Assembly (NCBI GenBank): GCA_947371715.1
Contig: CANBQQ010000146.1
Location: 1-7,653 of the forward strand
From: Flavipsychrobacter stenotrophus
Lineage (GTDB): Bacteria; Bacteroidota; Bacteroidia; Chitinophagales; Chitinophagaceae
Length of the DNA: 7,653 nt
Direction: 5' to 3'
The notes beneath the pieces were generated by a model. That model saw only the letters and a program-made list of their open reading frames with translations, was not told the DNA's origin and ran no database searches. Position 1 is the first letter of the stretch; every line of letters begins with the position of its first letter. The position numbers and the translations under genes were made by a program. Below, piece after piece: positions 1 to 5,990 of the stretch.

Positions 1-359
1 GCACCGGTTTTGTAGGCCGTACCACCCAGGCGGCCTTCGAGGTAAGTGTATATGGAGGTAAGCTTAAGCTTATAATAGAGCGGCAAAAGTATAAACGCCA
101 CAGCGAAGTAGCCTAACCAATAACCGATAACCACCTGGAAATAATCGAAGCCCTTGAGGCCCACTGTGCCCGGCACAGATATGAATGTCATCCCCGACAA
201 TGATGTGCCGATCATACCGAAGGCTACCAGCCACCACTTACTGTTGCGGTTACCGATGAAGAAGGATTCATTGCTGGAATTTCGGGAGGTATAAAAGGCA
301 ATGCCGAGCAGCACCGCGAAGTATATGAGGATAATGGAAAGCAGTATTACAGGACTCAT
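1..359 (-). CDS. Sodium:solute symporter (SSS family), N-terminal part, cut by window edge
   Basis: Translating the minus strand from the ATG at 359-357 gives 119 full codons with no stop before the left edge, so only the N-terminus is present. It begins MSPVILLSIILIYFAVLLG. A first membrane helix spans about residues 3-22. A short loop carries SSNESFFIGNRNSKWW, and then comes a helix with GMIGTSLSGMTFISVPG (about 49-64). That combination is characteristic of SSS-family (SGLT-like) Na+-coupled transporters, which import sugars, carboxylates, amino acids or iodide across the inner membrane. A third helix covers about 73-95 and is followed by the TSIYTYLEGRLGG segment typical of the family. The substrate cannot be told from this fragment. 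No Shine-Dalgarno sequence precedes the start. The upstream gene, a barrel protein, ends at 514 and has its own terminator, so this gene is probably transcribed separately. The family call is firm. Confidence 0.88.
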   Translation of the reverse strand, partial: MSPVILLSIILIYFAVLLGIAFYTSRNSSNESFFIGNRNSKWWLVAFGMIGTSLSGMTFISVPGTVGLKGFDYFQVVIGYWLGYFAVAFILLPLYYKLKLTSIYTYLEGRLGGTAYKTG

Positions 360-450
360 GTTGCTAAGTAAAAAGTGAAAAGTAAAAACTTAAAAGTGGT
401 TGCTGCAAGCAAGATTCAAATACCGGTCAGATCAATGGATCAATGCCAGA

Positions 451-487
451 AACAAAATCGGTTGTATCCAAAAGTAGGACACAACCG
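451..487 (-). terminator. Minus-strand hairpin terminator after the barrel protein gene
   Basis: Inverted repeat with arms 459-469 (CGGTTGTATCC) and 477-487 (GGACACAACCG) and a 7-nt loop. The one non-Watson-Crick position is a G-U pair only in minus-strand RNA, giving an 11-bp stem. In that direction it is followed by ATTTTGTT, a U-rich tail. It starts 26 bp after the stop codon at 514, so it fits an intrinsic terminator separating the barrel gene from the symporter gene. Confidence 0.7.
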
Positions 488-513
488 ACAATCAATAAAA
501 TTTACCCGATATA

Positions 514-1137
514 TTATAACCCAACGTATATACCTGCACGATAAACGAGCTGGTTTTTATAGGGGCTGTAGTCTGCCTGCAAGACGTCGTACATAATTTC
601 GAAAGTAGCCGATGTGCGGCCACCCAGTGATTGCTTATAACCGGCACCAACCAGCATACAAGCCGCAGTTACCGACTGTGTTCTCCTTACGGCGCGATCT
701 GCTGTTCCACTGGAATAGTCGGGAACATAATAGCGGATATTAGTAATATCGTACTCAAAATCTGCTGCTATGAAAATGGGATTGTAGACAGTACACTTAG
801 CCCAAAGCCCCGGGAATACTATGTTATAATGCTGGAATTGCTCCTGGTTGTTAGGTAGCGTATAGTCGTATATTTTGTAATACTGATAGCCTACACCAAC
901 ACCTACGGCAAGAAAATCGGTAAGCTTATAGCCCACTTTAGGAGAGATTCCGAAATTGGCATACCCGGAAGACAGGCCTGCGTTGAGGCCGCCACCAATT
1001 ACGAGTTTGGCAGGGTCGTAGCCCTTCTGCTCTTTCTTTTTGTATCCGTTTGCTTTTCCCGAACTATTATAAACATCCTGGGCTGATACACTAAGGAATC
1101 CTGCGCATAACAGCAATGTGCAAAGCATCTGCTTCAT
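514..1137 (-). CDS. Small outer-membrane beta-barrel protein with signal peptide
   Basis: A 207-aa protein starting at ATG 1137. Residues 1-20 form a signal peptide, with a hydrophobic core around LCTLLLCAGFL and a likely signal peptidase I site after SVSA (SVSA|QD). The Cys at position 11 lies in the hydrophobic core without a lipobox. A short polar, Lys-rich linker (about 22-45) precedes alternating small and aromatic stretches: KLVIGGGLNAGLSSGYANFG, ISPKVGYKL and LAVGVGVGYQYY. These are the amphipathic strands and turns of an outer-membrane beta-barrel domain (porin-like, PF13568 type). Further strands run to the C-terminal YRAGIYVGL. It is expected to sit in the outer membrane; no specific ligand or function can be read. 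Upstream, a palindromic TAAATTTA (1143-1150) lies 5 nt before the ATG and could be a weak -7 box. A TAACTTCG slightly further out is an alternative. Confidence 0.8.
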   Translation of the reverse strand: MKQMLCTLLLCAGFLSVSAQDVYNSSGKANGYKKKEQKGYDPAKLVIGGGLNAGLSSGYANFGISPKVGYKLTDFLAVGVGVGYQYYKIYDYTLPNNQEQFQHYNIVFPGLWAKCTVYNPIFIAADFEYDITNIRYYVPDYSSGTADRAVRRTQSVTAACMLVGAGYKQSLGGRTSATFEIMYDVLQADYSPYKNQLVYRAGIYVGL

Positions 1138-1262
1138 TATAATAAATTTATATGTACGAAGTTACCGTAAAAACAATAATCAAACCGCAACAAGCGTGCC
1201 AGTTGCCGTATTTTAACAGTATGGTTATGTGTGGGTTCTTGTGTGGTTCACGCAAAGGGCTC

Positions 1263-1271
1263 TGTGGATAA
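1263..1271 (-). promoter_or_regulatory. Single perfect DnaA-box-like 9-mer
   Basis: The minus strand reads TTATCCACA, identical to the strong E. coli DnaA-box consensus (TTATNCACA). It lies next to the structured element in the gap between the oxidase and barrel genes. No second close box was seen in this gap, so it is not an origin. It could be a lone DnaA regulatory or titration site, or a chance match. Confidence 0.25.
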
Positions 1272-1278
1272 CCACCTC

Positions 1279-1315
1279 ACCCAAGGTGTCGGCTGAAAAA
1301 GCCAACACCTTGGGT
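1279..1315 (-). repeat. Long hairpin in the 3' region of the oxidase gene
   Basis: Arms 1279-1293 (ACCCAAGGTGTCGGC) and 1301-1315 (GCCAACACCTTGGGT) enclose a 7-nt loop. The single discordant position is C-A on the plus strand but G-U on the minus strand, so a 15-bp stem forms fully only in minus-strand RNA. This is the direction of the oxidase gene, whose stop lies about 90 bp upstream. No U-run follows the stem, so a classical intrinsic terminator is not shown. It may be a 3'-UTR stabiliser, an unusual terminator, or part of a dispersed palindromic repeat. Confidence 0.6.
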
Positions 1316-1376
1316 ACAGAGCTACGCTCGTGCCGTGGCCGGCACCTTCAAAAGGAGGAGAGCGGTTGCTGTACCC
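1312..1376 (-). repeat. Nested inverted repeats closing a branched structure
   Basis: GGGTACAG (1312-1319) and CTGTACCC (1369-1376) are perfect 8-bp complements. Between them lie GTGCC/GGCAC (1330-1334 with 1341-1345) and GAGC/GCTC (1319-1322 with 1326-1329). The outer stem shares bases 1312-1315 with the 15-bp hairpin next to it, so the two structures compete for, or stack at, that junction. A folded RNA element is inferred; no known RNA family was recognised. The strand is assigned from the G-U pair in the adjoining hairpin. Confidence 0.4.
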
Positions 1377-1406
1377 ATAATTATTATCGAATTTTTTAGT
1401 TCAAGG

Positions 1407-2816
1407 CTATGCGCCAACAAATAATTTGCCGGGGTTGAGGATGCCATTTGGATCGAAAACATTTTTGATCTGTTTCATCAACAAGGTTTGCGTTTCATTG
1501 AAGGCAATGTCCATGTATTCCTTTTGTACAAGGCCAATGCCATGCTCGCCGGAGATGGTACCGCCAAGGCGAACCACTTCTTTGAACAGTTCGCGAATAC
1601 CCTGTGTTAGTTTGCCGTTCCAGTCTTCATCGCTCATAGTTCCTTTCACAATATTCACATGCAGGTTGCCATCGCCGGCATGGCCATAGCATACACTCTG
1701 GAAGCCGTATTCGGCGCCAATGCGTTTAATGATCTGCAGCAGTTCCGGCAGTTCGGCACGAGGCACAACGGTGTCTTCTTCTTTGTAAATGGAATTGCTT
1801 TTTACCGCCTCGCCGACCTTACGCCGGAGGGTCCACAGCATGTTTTTTTGTTCTGCACTGTCAGCAAAGAGTACTTCGCCGATATCGAATTTTTGGACGA
1901 TCTCAGAGATGGCTTCTGCATCGCGGTAGAGCTCGTCCATATGGTTGCCGTCTACCTCTATGAGCAGGTGGGCGGCAATATCATCGGGCAGGTGTACACC
2001 TGTACTTTGTGTAAATTTCATAGACCATTCCAGTGCATCGCGTTCCATGAACTCTAATGCAGATGGGGTATAGCCGCCCAGGAATATGGCGTTGACAGCG
2101 GCGCAAGCCTCTACCGCAGAGCGGAAAGGTACTAATAAGGTAAGGTCGTGTTTCACTGCCGGTATCAGTCTCAAAACAATTTTTGTGATGATGCCCAGTG
2201 TGCCTTCGCTGCCCACTATCAACTGTGTAAGGTTGTAGCCTGTGGCGTTCTTTAATACATTGGCACCCGTCCATATGATGTTACCATCGGGGAGCACCAG
2301 CTCTATGTTGAGGACGTAGTCTTTTACCACGCCGTACTTAACTGCTCGTGGTCCGCCGCTGTTTTCAGATACATTGCCACCAATAAAGCAAGAGCCTTTG
2401 CTGGCGGGATCGGGCGGGTAGAAGAGTCCTTCCGCTTTCAGGTGTTCCTGTAGCTCCTGGGTAATGACACCGGGCTCAGTTGTTACCTGGAAATTGCGTT
2501 TATCAACATGCAGTATTTTGTTGAAGCGTTTCATATCGAGCACCACACCACCATAAACAGGTAGTGCGCCACCGCTAAGGCCGGTGCCTGCACCACGGGC
2601 GGTTACAGGTATCAGCTGCTGATTACAATAAGCCATTATTGTGCTTACCTCTGCGGTAGTACCGGGTTGCAATACTACCTCGGGCAGGTAGCGCAGATCT
2701 TCGGTATGATCTCCCGAGCAACGCTCAAGGTGCTCGGTGTCGGTCATAACGTAGCGAGGTTCCAATATGGATTGGAAATGCGCAATATCTTCGTTGGTTA
2801 TTTTCTTGAAAGACAT
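1407..2816 (-). CDS. glcD: FAD-linked oxidase, glycolate oxidase subunit GlcD type
   Basis: A 469-aa protein using the ATG at 2816. An in-frame extension to 2921 exists, but its 35 residues look non-native and MSFKKITNED is a natural N-terminus. The protein would oxidise a 2-hydroxy acid such as glycolate or D-lactate, using FAD. Its N-terminal PCMH-type FAD-binding domain shows GAGTGLSGG (75-83), PPDPASK (134-140), GGNVSENSGGPRAVKYG (146-162) and LIVGSEGTLGIIT (199-211). The C-terminal FAD-oxidase domain has HAGDGNLHVN (379-388), SGEHGIG (422-428) and the closing NPGKLF (461-466). Length matches single-domain GlcD/D-lactate dehydrogenase proteins, with no fused iron-sulfur domain. No GlcE or GlcF partner is in the window, so glycolate versus D-lactate cannot be decided. 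It lies 123 bp downstream of the BatA-type gene on the same strand. A possible -7 box lies 4 nt before the ATG. Confidence 0.88.
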   Translation of the reverse strand: MSFKKITNEDIAHFQSILEPRYVMTDTEHLERCSGDHTEDLRYLPEVVLQPGTTAEVSTIMAYCNQQLIPVTARGAGTGLSGGALPVYGGVVLDMKRFNKILHVDKRNFQVTTEPGVITQELQEHLKAEGLFYPPDPASKGSCFIGGNVSENSGGPRAVKYGVVKDYVLNIELVLPDGNIIWTGANVLKNATGYNLTQLIVGSEGTLGIITKIVLRLIPAVKHDLTLLVPFRSAVEACAAVNAIFLGGYTPSALEFMERDALEWSMKFTQSTGVHLPDDIAAHLLIEVDGNHMDELYRDAEAISEIVQKFDIGEVLFADSAEQKNMLWTLRRKVGEAVKSNSIYKEEDTVVPRAELPELLQIIKRIGAEYGFQSVCYGHAGDGNLHVNIVKGTMSDEDWNGKLTQGIRELFKEVVRLGGTISGEHGIGLVQKEYMDIAFNETQTLLMKQIKNVFDPNGILNPGKLFVGA

Positions 2817-2820
2817 GTTG

Positions 2821-2828
2821 TAAAGGTA
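2821..2828 (-). promoter_or_regulatory. Possible -7 box of the oxidase gene
   Basis: The minus strand reads TACCTTTA, one base from the Bacteroidota -7 consensus TAnnTTTG. Four nucleotides (CAAC) separate it from the ATG at 2816, the same spacing seen at two other genes in this window. No clear TTG -33 element is present at the right distance, which lowers confidence. If used, transcription would begin at or very near the start codon. Confidence 0.35.
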
Positions 2829-2939
2829 ATGAGAGATTGGGTGTGGACGACTTACCTGCCGGGAATTGGTTTTATGGTTATACAAATGCCGGTGCAGAAA
2901 ATCGATTCCAGATCTTGGCAAAGAGCGCTTATCGTCTTT

Positions 2940-4967
2940 CTATGCTGCCACCTTCTTCACCCTCGCCAATAACCATGTCTCAACAGCCAGCATCAATACC
3001 GCCAGCAACACACACACCTTCCACAATGGGAAATTGCTGACTGCTGATTCTTTCAGGCTGCCTCCCTTTGTGACATCAGGCCATTTGATATTATCACCTT
3101 TCCATTCACTTTTCAGGGTGCTGATGTTTTTATATTCCAAAACTGATTCGCGCTTGTCCTGGTTTAGAGCCACATCTGTAGTATCTCCTTCCGCTGCCGC
3201 CAGCTGGTAAAACCCGGGTACCTGCACTGCCTGATCCATAAACACATCGAGTCCCGCGCCATTAGGACGCTGCGGCGGGATCACATCAATATTCTTTGCG
3301 AGTACATGCATCGTATTTCTTTCCGATACATTGTTAAGCGGCAGATATATGGCCTGTTGCGATCCGCTTGTCACTGCATAAACATTGCTACTGCCACTCT
3401 GCATGGCCATCTGGTAAAGGAATGGCGCAAAGAAGTAGCTGCCGGGAAAATTGCCGCTCTGCAGATCGGCACTGGTAGCGCAGATATACAACTGACCCTT
3501 ACCCGGTGTATAACGGGCAAATAATGGATCTCCATTGCGGAAGCTCAACACCGACTGCTGGTTAGCATTCAGTCCCGCGGAAATACTGTAGTGCCAGTTG
3601 GCCACCGGAAGCTGCACATTGTCAGGTATTTTTTCAAACAGATCCTTTACCAATGCACTACCCTGCTGCAGCGAGCTGGCTGCCTGCACCGAAGTATCAA
3701 TACCATTGATGCTGATATCGCCACTCATTTTCAAACCCTCATTGATCGCATCAAAATTGTTTGTCTTGCCCGGGAATATGCAAATGCTCTGCCCTCTCGA
3801 CAATGCATCACTAACTGCTTTGCCAAGGTTTGCATCCATGCGCGTAATGCCATTCAGGATAACGAGGTTATAGCTGTTCCATTCTTTCGGTGCATTATTT
3901 ACGTCCAGCTGGTTCAGCCTGAAACCTTCGTATGCTCTGAAAGCCGCTTGCAGGTAAGGATTTGCCTGGCCCTCATTGAGCACAAGAATTGAGAAATTTG
4001 AAGCGCTGCGCGCTGTAATGCGGAAGGTATCGTCAAAACGCATCACGGCATCGTTGAGCGTCAGCTGTATCTGTTGCCAGTTGGCATTATTGACCTGGAA
4101 ACTAAGCGTATCAATACTCTCTTTTTTGTCTTTAAAATTGAGTATAGCGGCGCTCTTTACCTGGCCATTTATGCTTAGTTGCAATACCACGGCGTCTTTT
4201 GCTTCCTTGCCGCTAAGCCGTGTACGAACAATAAGGTTATTGTTCTTTCCGGTTTGTAGCACAGGCATAGCCAGGTAAGCAGTATCTATGTATACATCCT
4301 GCACTTCGTCGGCCTGCACCGGCATACCATAGAAGGTAATGTTCTTCATCAGTGCTTTATCTGGTGTTGCCGGGAAAGCGTTTTGCTGAAAGTCGGAATA
4401 ATAGAAAAGATCTCCGCCTTTGGTTGCTTCATTTTGCACCATACTCTGGGCGTTGGCCACAACCTGTGCAATTGTTTTTGTACCTGCAGTTACATCTAGT
4501 GCGTTAATAGCGGCAAATACCTTATCCGCAGGCTCAGAGCGGAAGCTCATCGGCTTGTCGTTGGTGAGCAATATAAAGCGAGTGCCCGGTGTGGCGGTGC
4601 GTACCTGGCGGGCTGCGTCTTCTTTAGCAATATCCAGCATAGTGCGTGCGCCTTTCTTTACGCTCATGCTGTAAGAGTTGTCTATATAGATGATCTGCGT
4701 GCGGTTGCCCTTATCTGTAGCATTAGAAGTATTAAAGAATGGCTGTGCAAATGCAAGGATCAGGAACAACAGAAACAGCAAACGCATGGCCAGCAGTGCC
4801 TTATACCTTACCTGGCTCTGCTTTTGACTGTTCAGCTGAATGTCTTTTAAGAAACGGGTATGCGGAAACATCACCGTCTTGTACTTACGCAGGTTGAACA
4901 GGTGTATCAGTATAGGTATGGCCAGGACCGCCCCTGCCGTTAAAAAAAGCGGATATAAAAAACTCAC
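2940..4967 (-). CDS. BatA-domain membrane protein with von Willebrand-type domain
   Basis: A 675-aa protein if the GTG at 4967-4965 is the start, giving (M)SFLYPLFL, the usual N-terminus of this family. A longer reading from TTG at 5000 adds 11 residues that lack family character and overlap the promoter. The N-terminal BatA domain (PF07584) has helix one at about 3-24, then IHLFNLRKYKTVMFPHTRFL (21-40), and helix two at about 57-77 ending in AFAQPFF. A von Willebrand A-like domain follows. Its partial MIDAS motif DNSYS (96-100) can bind a metal ion, and YYSDFQ lies further along. The large remainder is presumably periplasmic or extracytoplasmic. A third helix near the C-terminus (about 648-669) is followed by a basic tail, ARVKKVAA. 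Bat proteins are linked to envelope stress and aerotolerance, but the exact role of stand-alone versions is unknown. No MoxR ATPase or other Bat gene is adjacent here. Confidence 0.87.
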   Translation of the reverse strand: MSFLYPLFLTAGAVLAIPILIHLFNLRKYKTVMFPHTRFLKDIQLNSQKQSQVRYKALLAMRLLFLLFLILAFAQPFFNTSNATDKGNRTQIIYIDNSYSMSVKKGARTMLDIAKEDAARQVRTATPGTRFILLTNDKPMSFRSEPADKVFAAINALDVTAGTKTIAQVVANAQSMVQNEATKGGDLFYYSDFQQNAFPATPDKALMKNITFYGMPVQADEVQDVYIDTAYLAMPVLQTGKNNNLIVRTRLSGKEAKDAVVLQLSINGQVKSAAILNFKDKKESIDTLSFQVNNANWQQIQLTLNDAVMRFDDTFRITARSASNFSILVLNEGQANPYLQAAFRAYEGFRLNQLDVNNAPKEWNSYNLVILNGITRMDANLGKAVSDALSRGQSICIFPGKTNNFDAINEGLKMSGDISINGIDTSVQAASSLQQGSALVKDLFEKIPDNVQLPVANWHYSISAGLNANQQSVLSFRNGDPLFARYTPGKGQLYICATSADLQSGNFPGSYFFAPFLYQMAMQSGSSNVYAVTSGSQQAIYLPLNNVSERNTMHVLAKNIDVIPPQRPNGAGLDVFMDQAVQVPGFYQLAAAEGDTTDVALNQDKRESVLEYKNISTLKSEWKGDNIKWPDVTKGGSLKESAVSNFPLWKVCVLLAVLMLAVETWLLARVKKVAA

Positions 4968-4971
4968 CGAA

Positions 4972-5000
4972 CAAATATAAGTTAATGTAAGCAATGGCAA
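4972..5000 (-). promoter_or_regulatory. Bacteroidota-type promoter of the BatA-domain gene
   Basis: On the minus strand, TTG (5000-4998) is followed after 18 nt by TATATTTG (4979-4972), a perfect match to the -7 consensus TAnnTTTG with an acceptable -33 spacing. Only TTCG separates the box from the GTG start at 4967. Transcription would therefore begin within a few bases of the start codon, and the mRNA would be nearly or fully leaderless. This also argues against the longer TTG-initiated reading. Confidence 0.55.
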
Positions 5001-5033
5001 CCTAAACAGAGTGGTTATAGGTTTGTTAGAGTT

Positions 5034-5068
5034 TTTGGGGAATTAAAAATGAATTTCTTTTAGCTTTA
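5034..5068 (+). promoter_or_regulatory. Possible promoter of the DUF6934-like gene
   Basis: TTTG (5034-5037) and TAGCTTTA (5061-5068) resemble -33 and -7 elements, with a 23-nt spacer and one mismatch in the -7 box. They lie in the 121-bp gap shared with the divergent BatA-domain gene. The leader would be about 15 nt. The match is weaker than at the neighbouring promoters. Confidence 0.3.
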
Positions 5069-5088
5069 CGTACGACAACTAAATTACA

Positions 5089-5532
5089 ATGAAATTAGAT
5101 CGCTATGAACTAAAAGCGGAAACCTCATTAATGGTCTTCGAATTTATAAGTGATGGGCCTAGAGGAAGAATTTCCAAACTCATAAAATATAGTGAGACGA
5201 ACTTAAAGGATTTATATAATCTTGCTTTTGGTGACAAAAACGTAGAAACAGGCGATATCAATGATCTGGCCGTCTCAAACAATGGAGATAGCGAAAAAGT
5301 ACTTGCTACAGTAGTATCCACCGTGTATGCTTTCACAGATAGATATTCATACGGGTTGATGTACGCCACTGGAAGCACGAAAACGAGGACCAGGCTATAT
5401 AGGATGGGGATAGCTAGATATTATGATGAAATAAGCAAAGATTTTTACATTTATGGATTGCGTAATAACGAATGGGAGAGTTTTGAGAAAGAAACCGAAT
5501 ACGACGCCTTTCTTGCTGAGCGTAAAAAGTAG
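5089..5532 (+). CDS. DUF6934-like conserved protein, function unknown
   Basis: A 147-aa soluble protein with no signal peptide or membrane helix. From memory of the family it matches DUF6934, a Bacteroidota-enriched group of unknown function; a profile search would confirm this. Notable conserved-looking segments are YELKAETSLMVFEFISDGPRGRI (about 6-28, given here as family-like N-terminus), DLAVSNNGDSEKVLATVVST (59-78), AFTDRY (81-86) and ATGSTKTRTRLYRMGIA (93-109). The last is rich in Thr and Arg and could be a nucleic-acid or nucleotide contact, but that is conjecture. The C-terminus is charged (EKETEYDAFLAERKK). A hand count gives about 39% GC over 5101-5520, clearly below pyrH at about 49%, so recent acquisition is possible. 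The stop codon lies 12 bp before the next small gene, and the two form a compact cassette. No function is assigned. Confidence 0.75.
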   Translation: MKLDRYELKAETSLMVFEFISDGPRGRISKLIKYSETNLKDLYNLAFGDKNVETGDINDLAVSNNGDSEKVLATVVSTVYAFTDRYSYGLMYATGSTKTRTRLYRMGIARYYDEISKDFYIYGLRNNEWESFEKETEYDAFLAERKK

Positions 5533-5540
5533 TAAATTTG
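5513..5540 (+). promoter_or_regulatory. Internal promoter for the 53-aa gene
   Basis: TTG (5513-5515) and a perfect -7 box TAAATTTG (5533-5540) are separated by 17 nt. The -33 part lies inside the 3' end of the DUF6934-like gene, and the -7 box fills most of the 12-bp gap. Four nucleotides (TGCT) then lead into the ATG, so a transcript from here would start at or beside the start codon. The small protein could thus be made independently of the larger one. Confidence 0.5.
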
Positions 5541-5544
5541 TGCT

Positions 5545-5706
5545 ATGAATGTAAAAGAGCTAAATGAAAAAAACATTCCTGTAGTTCGTATTGATAAATC
5601 ATTGGAGCAATATGTATCAATGCCTTTGTTTCAGGACAAAGTTGATAAGGCTAATGAAATGCTGCGTACAATAGGATTGCCAAAAAATAGCAAGAAGAAA
5701 AATTAA
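5545..5706 (+). CDS. 53-aa hypothetical protein paired with the DUF6934-like gene
   Basis: ATG at 5545, stop TAA at 5704-5706, encoding 53 residues. The N-terminal half (MNVKELNEKNIPVVRIDKSL) contains a probable short beta strand, IPVVRID. The middle (LFQDKVDKANEMLRTIGLP, about 28-46) should form an amphipathic helix. The protein ends in a strongly basic tail, KNSKKKN. There is no signal peptide or membrane segment. Codon use and AT-richness match the preceding gene. The 12-bp spacing and possible own promoter suggest a functional pair, for example a small partner or antidote of the larger protein; this is inference only. From memory, similar small proteins follow DUF6934 genes in related genomes, but that needs a search. 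The protein is otherwise unrecognised. Confidence 0.65.
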   Translation: MNVKELNEKNIPVVRIDKSLEQYVSMPLFQDKVDKANEMLRTIGLPKNSKKKN

Positions 5707-5990
5707 ATCTTTCGTCAGCAATTATGGTACTTTTTTACCACATCGGCATGTGGTGTTATCTTGCCTTACCGTGTTTGCTGTAATCCTTTGTTTATTGATT
5801 CTGGGCAGCGCGCTCTACCACCATCTATCAATTCTTTTCTTTGTCAGGGGATTTTTTGTTGTCTTCTTATCGGTGTTTCCTCCAAAACCAAGCTGCCAAA
5901 TAATAGTATATCCTTTTGAGATGCTTTATATTCCTCACCCCGTGGCACGATATTGCCATGACTTAACTGTTAATCATAAATCAACACATC
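5707..5990 (+). other. Intergenic stretch without a convincing gene
   Basis: This 284-bp gap separates the AT-rich cassette from the HPF-like gene. It holds one clear hairpin near its left end and long T-rich stretches (about 5776-5880). Its only long open frame begins with GTG inside the hairpin and overlaps the HPF-like gene, so it is not believed. No good TAnnTTTG box was found close to the HPF-like start. TTTCTTTG at 5836-5843 is a weak possibility with a long leader. Confidence 0.5.
5725..5754 (+). terminator. Hairpin after the 53-aa gene, possible terminator
   Basis: ACCACAT (5737-5743) and ATGTGGT (5748-5754) form a perfect 7-bp stem with loop CGGC, 30 bp after the small gene's stop. 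An alternative 5-bp stem, TGGTA (5725-5729) with TACCA (5736-5740), uses some of the same bases and would exclude it. The sequence after the main stem is GTTATCTT, only modestly U-rich, so terminator function is uncertain. Confidence 0.4.

Noticed and set aside
375..596. 73-codon plus-strand open frame
   Set aside because: It runs through the minus-strand terminator and antisense to the end of the barrel gene, and the protein has no recognisable character.
1659..2057. 132-codon plus-strand frame antisense to the oxidase
   Set aside because: The opposite strand encodes a full set of FAD-oxidase motifs; the antisense protein resembles nothing known.
2817..2921. 35-residue N-terminal extension of the oxidase
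   Set aside because: It lacks family character, and the ATG at 2816 gives a normal family length and lies next to a possible promoter box.
3591..3992. 133-codon plus-strand frame inside the BatA-domain gene
   Set aside because: Shadow of a long, family-recognisable minus-strand gene.
4523..4531. TTATCCGCA, one mismatch from a DnaA box
   Set aside because: Lies inside a coding region and differs from consensus; expected by chance.
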